64,000 nucleotides of DNA. Origin: Armigeres subalbatus (taxonomy: Eukaryota > Arthropoda > Insecta > Diptera > Culicidae). The notes beneath the pieces are model-generated. The model saw nothing but the letters and a program-made list of their open reading frames with translations, had not been told where the DNA came from and searched no databases. Positions 56,233 through 64,000 of the stretch are shown here, in pieces. Location of the stretch: positions 234,238,371-234,302,370 of the forward strand of contig NC_085140.1 of assembly GCF_024139115.2 (NCBI RefSeq), read 5' to 3'. The position numbers and the translations under genes were made by a program. The first letter of the stretch is position 1; each line of letters begins with the position of its first letter.

Positions 56233-59200
56233 AAAAAGCTGGATACTATTCTATATAATTCAACAATAAATTCTTCTTAGCTAAATGCTACGGAAAGATG
56301 AGTTTTCCTGTCGGTCATCACGTTGCACTCGGGATAGTTGGATAATGTTCGTTTACCACGCTGCCTTCTAAGTTCTGAGCCGCTCGTTGTTTTACCGATA
56401 GATCGTGTAGCGGATCCGATCATGTCACGTGTGTCCAATTTCTTTTGCAAGCCTGCCTGCAGCATATAACGTCATCAGTTTGATTAATACATGAGATATG
56501 AGCCTACGAGGAATTATTATCTGAGATTGATCCTCCGAAAGAACGCTAAAGGGGAATTAATATGAGATGTGAAAGTTGATACATTCGATGGACGCCTGAT
56601 CATTATGAGTCCACGTGTAAAATTATTGGTGGAATATTTGACATAAGTTTCCATAATTGATAGAACTGTGCCCTCTGTTGAGACGTAGTTCTGAAGCACA
56701 ATACATATAAGAGTTTATCTCGCATTTAATGCTAAACTGCGTTTAAAAATTTTGAAGATTTTTTATAAACGTTTTCGACCAATTAATCCAATAAATCTAT
56801 TTTTCTGAAACAGAAATCTTTGCAGCTTTACCAGCTTTATTCGACTAATCATCGTATCATCAATCCGTTCTTCGATACCTGACATACTCATAGAAACCAC
56901 GTCAAGCCATTGATAGAGAAACCCTGATCTAAAATAATTCACTCCCACAGGATCAGCTGTTTTGCGCAATATGCTACCAGCTGGATAATCGATATCCAAC
57001 CGATCCCGTTCGACTACGAGGAACCACTCGCCCGCGCTTCACAATTCTCCTCCCACTTACTATTTATGTAGAAATGCAATCGAGCTATAGACGGTATACA
57101 GTTGAAGCGAGGTCATATTAGCAGGATTTTCAGAGCTTCGCGTGCGCAATCAACTACTTGCTATTGATTTCTGAAGCAGACAACGTTCGTTTCAGTACCT
57201 CAATGCCAACTGCTAACTAGTCAGGAAACCAGCTTGGTTCTACCCGGGAATAACAAACCGCACCGAAACAAACATGTGTGCCTATTTCTGATCTGGTTCA
57301 CCCATTCACCCACATCGATCGGAGATTGGATTATGATCGTTCCTCTGTTCGTTCGATCGATCCATCTATCTTTTCCATAACAGCTGTGCGGTTTGCGAAA
57401 TCCCCTTGGGACAAGGAACATTCTCTTCCATTCCTTCCTTAAGGAGTTTGAAATGATAACTCCGGCTCGACCATTGCTAGCTTCCATCATGAGCCGCGAA
57501 TCATACAATGTATGTGGATTGTACTTTAAGTGTGGTGTAAAACCATGTTGTCAACAGAATAATTCGCGCGATTAAATAGCAACATTGTTAATGTTCATTA
57601 TTTATGTACGACGATGGTTTTCAATGTAAAATTAGAATGGAATTTCTATTTCTTTCATTGCAGGCACCCATCAACGCGAATGCATATTGCAGTCATCAGC
57701 CTAGTTGCGGTCGTTAAGAATCAGCGAAGGCAGCGCGCGCTGTTCAAGCCATGTTTGACGACAACCGAAGGTGACGTGACGAGCTTGATGGGCGCGAGCC
57801 AACCGATAGAGAGATGGTTGGTATGTAGGTACACGAAAACAATAATTACGTGTTCCGTTATAATAAACCCGCCCAACCCAGTGGAAAAACAGGCGAGTGC
57901 AACCAGAAGAACACCCATCCCGAACGAGAGTTGCATACATGCAGCACGGTTCGGAATTAAATATCGACAGCGAAATTTATGTTATTCCTGCAATATGCAC
58001 ACGTACCTTCATCGTCTTTTCGCACTTGCATTATTGGACTAACCCTCTCCTGTCCAAGAGATATTTTTTTTGTCTCAGGTGCATAAAAGACCACCACACT
58101 TTCAATCAATAATTTGAAAGACAAATTTAGGAGAAAGGAATGCAGATAAATGATCATTCGATCTTCAATCGAATGATACTAATATTTATAAGGTGTGGCG
58201 AAGTTTAAATAAGACCTCGGTAAAAAAAAAACAAAATTACACAATTAAAAAAAACTTGCAACGCAACGCATTAACTTCCTGCTATTCATGATATGAAATT
58301 ATTCAAACTATGCGAGCTTGTAGAATTCAACTTTTGATCGTTTCGTTTTTCAGGTCGTTGAGTTTCCAATAATTTTTGCAGTGTAATTAATATTTTTAAC
58401 TAACGTCTAACAATCGATATTTTATTCAATTCATCGTTATTTTGGGTCCAGCATTCTTCATTAAATATAAAAGTAAGTAGATTTGAAATAAATTTCTAAA
58501 CTATCATGAGTTTTCCAAGAGCTCTAGAAATTTTGGTCAGCTATCTCACATATTCAAGGGGTTCCAGCAAACCTCTTTTTCCATTCATGCGGATGCAATA
58601 AAAATATGATTCCTAAAAAATATATTTCTGACTTAAGGAATATTGTTTGTAAATGAAAAGTGATCAATATTTTAAGTTACTTGTACGGAAACCACATTGG
58701 CACTGGAGGGTTAACGCGCAACAGCAAATCAGGCTAATAATGCGCGCGCGCGTGCCCAAGTCAAACAAGTCATGCAAGACGTTCGGTCGGTGTGTGATGC
58801 TGCGCTTTGCTGCCTACTTATATTTAGATCGTATAATAACACGGCTAGATGCAATCCACGTTTGAAGATGGAAATAGGATCCCCGGCTCGATTTTGCTGA
58901 TCATGATTTTCCGATTCGAAGAACTGGGTTAATAATCCCTGATGGTAATAAATATGCAATGATCTGTAACTGCTAGTTTACACATTCACACATCTGTAAA
59001 GTCGTTAAAAATAAATTACAAAATGCAATCTGAGCCTAAACCAAAATTAGCGTTTTAAAGATTTCCTTTTAGAGCTTAACGTTTGCCAATTTTGCCACTC
59101 ATTCCATCCATATGTTGATCGGCCCTAATAATGTTGCGACATAAATCCATCTCGTGCTCCGTTGATTTCGCTTCACGCGCGATCCAAACTCCGAAGCGTG

Positions 59201-60033
59201 ACGGGAAGTGAGTGGCAAAAATATTGTTTGCCGGATTAATCGTAGCAGGCCTACACCCTGTCGAAAGCTTAGAGAGCGCTTGAAAAAAGACAATCGACAC
59301 AGCATGCCATGCCAGCGCACACGCCAACCGCAATAACAATAGAATCATAAAAATGCACTTTTTCGCAATAAACCCCTCCCGAACCCGCAGTAAAAGCCCG
59401 CGCCAGAACTGACGGAGGGCCCTTTCTTGCGGGCAGTAGAGGCGTTTTTGATGAAGTTGTCGAATGGCAGCGCGTCACATGGTTTGATTGGTTTTGTTTC
59501 ATACAGCTTTTTTTTCCTGCATGCCGAGACTGTCATTCATGGTAACAATGCGCGGTCGTTGAACGTTTATTTATAATGGGTGTGGACAGTGTCAACTAGG
59601 CTAGTCCATAAAGAAAAAAAACGGGTTATGATGAACTGTTTGCAACTTAGTGATGCACACAGCAGTTCAGTGTTTTGTACAAGATCGAGAATTTACCTTA
59701 CTTTACTCTTGAGAAGCATATACCCAGTACGAAATCAAGGAGCTAGACTAGAGTCTCATTTATTGGTACTACATAAATAGCTGCCTAAATGAACCGGTCT
59801 AGTAAGTGCATTGAACTTTTTAGCTAAGGTACATTAGGCTTGCACTCTGTTTGAATCGACTTTTTTTCGCTAGCTGGCGATTTCGTGTGTAATAATCCAT
59901 GCTAGGTTTTAATTTTAAAGCGTCTCTTAGGAGCAAATTCAGCCACAAGCGAATATGTTTTTAGACTTACACATCGTTTCTGCCGGAAATCGTTTCTGCC
60001 AAATGTTGCATGCATGTTGCATGCGTTGCATGC
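56233..60033. other. No recognised gene
   Basis: Minus-strand frames 56277-56465, 56517-56699, 56763-56999 and 57221-57508 are open but short and match no family I know. Positions 57000-57560 and 59050-59520 are less A+T-rich than the rest and could be conserved regulatory DNA. A short CG/CA-alternating run lies at 58740-58755. No RNA gene is apparent. Confidence 0.4.
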
Positions 60034-60489
60034 TTATAAATATACAAACTTTGAAAGAACGTCGAGAATGTGCAACGGTTTCATTTGTTAACGATATAGT
60101 TTCTCAACGTGTTGATTCAACTGAAATTTTATCGAAATTTAACTTTTACATACCTTCTCGGCTACTTCGACATAGAACATTATTTTTAACCAACCACTGC
60201 CGAACAAATTACGCCAAATTTGGGCCTGTCAACCGAATGATGGCCGTTTACAATCAACACTGCGAAACTATTGACTTAACAATGTCTCGGCATAACATTA
60301 GACAGTATTTCCAAAGAACAAACATTACAAATTCAGCAATATAAATTCAAAATCAAAATTATATATCACTTTACTAAAAAAACCTATTATTTAATTATAC
60401 TATAGCATTACAAAAACAAACATGTATATATATATGTACTAGTCTACGTTGGTTGACGAAATAAAATAAAATAATAAAATAAAATAAAT
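60034..60489 (+). mobile_element. Second copy of the retroelement seen at 4760-5537
   Basis: Plus-strand frame 60034-60344 encodes the same RT C-terminal tail (TNYAKFGPVNRMMAVYNQHC, then DLTMSRHN). The shared 3' UTR ACTAGTCTACGT and an (AAAAT)n tail end at about 60489. It is 5'-truncated further than the first copy. Target duplication not determined. Confidence 0.75.
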
Positions 60490-61998
60490 GTTTATTCTTT
60501 CATATACTTTAAATAGAGCAAAGTTTTTGATTTTTCGCTTCAAAACCTTGAGTATCTAACCTCTTTCAAAAAATATAGGAATAAAATCCGTTGACAAAAT
60601 TTTGATGTTTGAGGTCACCGATCAGCTGATCAACACTTTTGCCTTTTTCAAACATACAATGGAATAGATGGGAGTCTACACAAAATCCACACATTTTTAT
60701 TGGCAAAAATCTAAAAAAAAAATGCAAATCAATTTTGTGTGTGCTAATAATCACTTGCTTTAGGAGAATCCACATAATGGTTATTAGTTAAGGGTTACAT
60801 GTGTTTCCATATATATGCTATGCGAATTCACATAATCGTTATGCGGGAAATGCTATAGTCAAAACTTATGTGTGCCACGCATAATGAATATGATTGGATT
60901 TTTGTCAGTGATACGATTTCTGTAATTTCTGTTGTACATTTTGATATAAGTTTGACTAACACCAGTAATGTTGCGCTGGGTTGTCCATTCTGCCATGGTC
61001 ACATTCAAGCTTCATGGAAAATTCTTCGTTTTTCTTATGGAAATTTCTTAGAATTTTCATGGAAAATTTCTTCATATTTCCACTCTACAACCCAAATTTT
61101 TGTTTTCGCTCAAAATCACTTTTGCTTTCAAAAATCGATCTAAGCACAGTTCGGCATTAAACATTTTTATTTCGTGATTTTGTCAATTTCGCACTTTGAT
61201 TTATAAGAATTTTGTTTTTAAAGTTGTTTTATCTAATCAAATAGTTTCATGAATCTATAAATCTTTTTTGATTTTTCAACATATTTAGAGTTTGAAAATT
61301 CTTTATTAAATGCTGACTTAATGCAATTTTAAAATTTTCAGACCTATCTTTTAATTTTCCGTGTAACGAGCTGGATACTAAACTACAAAAGTTTCACTCT
61401 TTAAAGGTATACGGGCAAACACACGGAGGAACAAAATATTACTCAATTTTCAATATTTTTTGTGTAAATGTGTAGTAACTTGAAAACTAACTTTAAACCA
61501 CATTTAAACATGCATTGAAGTTTAAATTATTGGACAGCATCAAAATCTTTTCGAAATCTGATCAATTAATAATAAAAAATAATCAAAATACCCCGTCTAA
61601 AGGCGGTTTTGGGCACTAGAGGGTTAAATTTTCACAAAATAATCCTTTCAATGTTCACAGGAAATTGCTTCGAGTTTCCTCAGAAAATCGATCATAATTT
61701 CCCCGATCGATCATAATTAATTTGAATTTCCACAGGAATTCACTTCGATTTTCAATAGGAAGCAATAAGACATGATTCTTCGTCGAATGCAACCTGTTGA
61801 AAACAAATCTCTTAAAGGTAAAAAATTGGCTAGATTGGATCAGAAGCTATGGCCAAAATATATTTTTAACACACTTACGCGAATATGCTCTCAACAATTT
61901 GCATGCGGCGGGGAATCCTGTCTCATTGTTTTCCATTGAAAAATTGTCGTGATCGGAGTGTGGGATCAGAAGCTATGGCCAAAATACTAATTTTAAGA
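60490..61998. other. No gene recognised
   Basis: A+T-rich. Positions 61010-61080 and 61630-61760 contain GAAATT/TTTCC words like the other degenerate repeat blocks. Two copies of GGATCAGAAGCTATGGCCAA (near 61838 and 61965) are 127 bp apart. Confidence 0.45.
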
Positions 61999-62145
61999 CG
62001 TTCATTCAGTTATTTAGTTTACATCTAAACCTAAACAGATAACACTGAATCAATAATTTGTCGCCACAATACACGGTTCGAGGCCGCATCTCTCCATCCT
62101 CGAATGCGCCCTATGCTCGCCAAGTCGTTTTGTACCTGGTAGTTT
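61999..62145 (-). mobile_element. RTE-type C-terminal tail, minus strand
   Basis: The minus strand encodes DQVQNDLASIGRIRGWRDAA, the C-terminal RTE motif, followed by A+T-rich 3' UTR. It points away from the plus-strand copies that follow, so it is a separate insertion. Confidence 0.6.
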
Positions 62146-62261
62146 TAAGACGATTTAGGACCAAAAATCATTATTCTGGCCCTTATACTTATTTAATTTG
62201 ATCGAACACCTAAAGGTGCAAGGTTAAAATATTTCACTCTTTCATTTACTTCCGAAATATT

Positions 62262-62797
62262 ATAGCAAATTATGCTAGAACATGGTTTTCTGGCGAAACT
62301 GATACGGCTGATTCGTGTAACGTTGGACGGATCAATATCAAGTTTAAAAGTTGCGGATGAAATATCGACGTCATTTCTTACCTTAGATGGGTTAAAGCAG
62401 GGTGATGCACTCTCGAATCTCCTTTTTAATATAGCGCTCGAGGAGCGATTAGGAGAGCTGGTGTGCAAAGAAACGGTACCTTTATCACAAGATCGCATAT
62501 GCTCCTGGGCTTTGTGGAGGATATCGATATTATCGGGATTGATCGCCTTGTGTCTTTTAAAAGGGAGACAACTATGATTGGACTCACGATCAGCACGAAG
62601 CAGCAAAACGAAGTACATGGTCGCTGACAATCAATGTGGGTTCATTAGTGGTGGTGATAGTGAAATTGCGCTGGATGGTGGAAAATTAGAAATAGTAAAA
62701 GAATTTGTGCATCTTGGAACATTAGTGACGTGCGATAATGGTGCTACCCGCGAGGTGAAAAAGCGCATTGCAGCTGTAAATAGTACAAATACATATA
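62262..62797 (+). pseudogene. RTE-type RT fragment, first of two tandem copies
   Basis: It matches 63340-63870 closely: MLEHGFLAKLIRLIRVTLDG, LKQGDALSNLLFNIALE. The catalytic FADD block is damaged by a small deletion and shifts near 62520. It ends around 62797, after which the second copy starts at an earlier point of the same ORF. The two are thus separate 5'-truncated units in the same orientation. Confidence 0.75.
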
Positions 62798-62813
62798 CAT
62801 GTTTTTTTCGTAA

Positions 62814-64000
62814 TACTATAGTAGATTGGATGGACAATGCTGTGGACAAGCTGTGGAATCACCTACACTAGATGAGGTTAAAAAAGCTGTCAAAGAGCTG
62901 AAAAACAATAAGGCTGCGGGGAAGGACCAGCTCCCGGCTGAACTTCTCAAACATGGCAGTGAGCAGCTTTATGAAGTTCTGCACCATATTATGTCGAAAA
63001 TATGGGAAGACGAGGAAATGCCTGCTAGCTGGTTGGACGGCCTCATTTGCCCTCTCTTTAAGAAAGGGCACAGACTGGAGTGCGCCAATTACCGAGGAAT
63101 AACCCTCCTTAATTCGGCGTACAAAATTATGTCCCGTATTCTGTTCAACAGATTGAGACCGCTTGAAGAGTCCTTCGTCGGCGAATACCAAGCAGGTTTT
63201 CGTGAGGGCCGATCAACGACGGATCAAATGTTTACCCTGAGACAAATCCTTGATAAATTCCGGGAGTACAACTTGCAGACACATCATCTGTTTATTGATT
63301 TCAAGGCGGCGTACGATTCAGTGAAACGGAATGAATTATGGCAAATTATGCTTGAACATGGTTTTCCGGCGAAACTGATACGGCTGATTCGTATAACGTT
63401 GGACGGATCGAAATCAAGTGTAAGGGTTGCGGATGAAATATCGACGTCATTTGTTACCTTAGATGGATTAAAGCAGGGTGATGCACTCTCGAACCTACTG
63501 TTCAATATAGCGCTCGAGGGAGCAATTAGGAGAGCTGGTGTGCAAAGAAGCGGTACCATTATCACAAAATCGCATATGCTCCTGGGATTTGCGGACGATA
63601 TCGATATTATCGGAATTGATCGCCGTGCCGTGGAAGAGGCTTTTGCGCCTTTTAAGAGGGAGACAGCGAGGATTGGACTCACGATCAATACCAGAAAAAC
63701 GAAGTACAAGGTCGCTGGCAATCAACGTGGGTTCATTAGTGGTGGTGGTAGCGAAATAGTGCTGGATGGTGAAAAATTTGAAGTGGTAGACGAATTTGTG
63801 TATCTTGGAACATTAGTGACGTGTGATAATGATGTTACCCGCGAGGTGAAAAGGCGTATTGCAGCTGCAAATAGGGCTTATTACGGACTTCGTAACCAGC
63901 TTAAGTCCCGTAGTCTGCAAACGAAAACAAAACTCGCGCTGTATACTACTCTGATTCTTCCGGTGGCTTTATACGGCCATGAGACATGGACGTTAAAGGA
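62814..64000 (+). CDS. RTE-type reverse transcriptase, open to the window edge (partial)
   Basis: The frame is open from 62814 (after a stop at 62811-62813) to the last base, about 395 codons. Motifs in order: LKNNKAAGKDQLPAELLK; NYRGITLLNSAYKI; FREGRSTTDQMF; FIDFKAAYDSV; LKQGDALSNLLFNIALEG; the catalytic LGFADDIDII (63588-63599); VYLGTLVTCDND; and ALYGHETWTLK at the edge. All RT motifs are intact, so this is the best preserved RTE copy here. The endonuclease is absent upstream, so it is 5'-truncated; no good start codon is present. The 3' end lies outside the window. Confidence 0.85.

Noticed and set aside
56763..56999. Minus-strand 78-codon frame as a gene
   Set aside because: Open and not low-complexity, but neighbouring frames are full of stops and no family is recognisable; left as unassigned.
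1..64000. Integrated RNA-virus copies (common in Aedes)
   Set aside because: I looked for flavivirus- or rhabdovirus-like frames and saw none; all RT-like frames belong to retroelements.

Overview
This window looks like repeat-choked intergenic or intronic DNA from a culicine mosquito, most likely Aedes-like. The species call is an inference from the mix of transposon families (I/R1/RTE non-LTR elements with RNase H, Ty3/gypsy with a tRNA-Ser-type primer site, hAT, piggyBac, TA-target MITEs), the A+T-rich background and the short 58-68 nt GT-AG introns. I found no gene that I can recognise as a host gene, no rRNA, no CRISPR and no bacterial signature. Nearly everything that can be identified is mobile DNA, often nested.

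Layout. 1-3.1 kb: degenerate repeats. 3.1-5.9 kb: a decayed, intron-containing hAT transposase gene (minus strand) split by a 778-bp retroelement copy with its own target duplication. 6.4-6.9 kb: a TA-target MITE. 7.2-13.4 kb: a complete 6.18-kb I-like non-LTR retrotransposon (minus strand), with target duplication, two overlapping ORFs, poly(A) tail, and a tiny 64-bp retroposon sitting inside ORF1. 13.4-19.3 kb: mostly unrecognised DNA with a SINE-like unit and a second tiny retroposon. 19.3-23.0 kb: an RTE-type element interrupted by the 5' half of a Ty3/gypsy element. 23.0-24.8 kb: a decayed R1-like element. 25.1-26.1 kb: foldback and hAT-like small elements. 26.4-31.8 kb: a complete LTR-bounded Ty3/gypsy element (minus strand), young by LTR identity but lacking integrase. 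31.8-34.8 kb: copia, R1 and RTE scraps. 34.8-37.1 kb: a piggyBac relic filled with tandem repeats. 37.7-38.8 kb: a MITE inside a MITE. 38.9-43.1 kb: degenerate repeats. 43.2-44.8 kb: a hAT element with TIRs, target duplication and a nested MITE. 47.7-48.3 kb: an RTE tail. 49.7 kb: a third tiny retroposon. 51.9-55.3 kb: a 3.4-kb TIR element built largely of degenerate repeats in inverted halves. 55.7-56.2 kb and 62-64 kb: more RTE copies, the last with an RT frame still open at the window edge.

Most interesting. (1) The Ty3/gypsy element carries three candidate GT-AG introns: one in the leader, one that removes the Gag stop and joins Gag to Pol in frame, and one inside the RNase H/integrase linker. 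A second, unrelated-looking gypsy copy at 20 kb also shows a candidate intron just after its start codon. Together these suggest that alternative splicing sets the Gag/Gag-Pol ratio. (2) Inside the leader intron there is a run of ten short palindromic units whose stems partly covary. They would be present only in unspliced genomic RNA, like a packaging signal, or could act as a DNA-binding array. (3) Three insertions of only about 50-68 bp, each with a perfect 10-12 bp target duplication, share a hairpin-AATAAA-poly(A) design whose stem changes by compensating substitutions. They look like minimal retroposons.

All intron and structure claims rest on reading consensus sites and frames by eye. 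No alignment, folding or database search was run.
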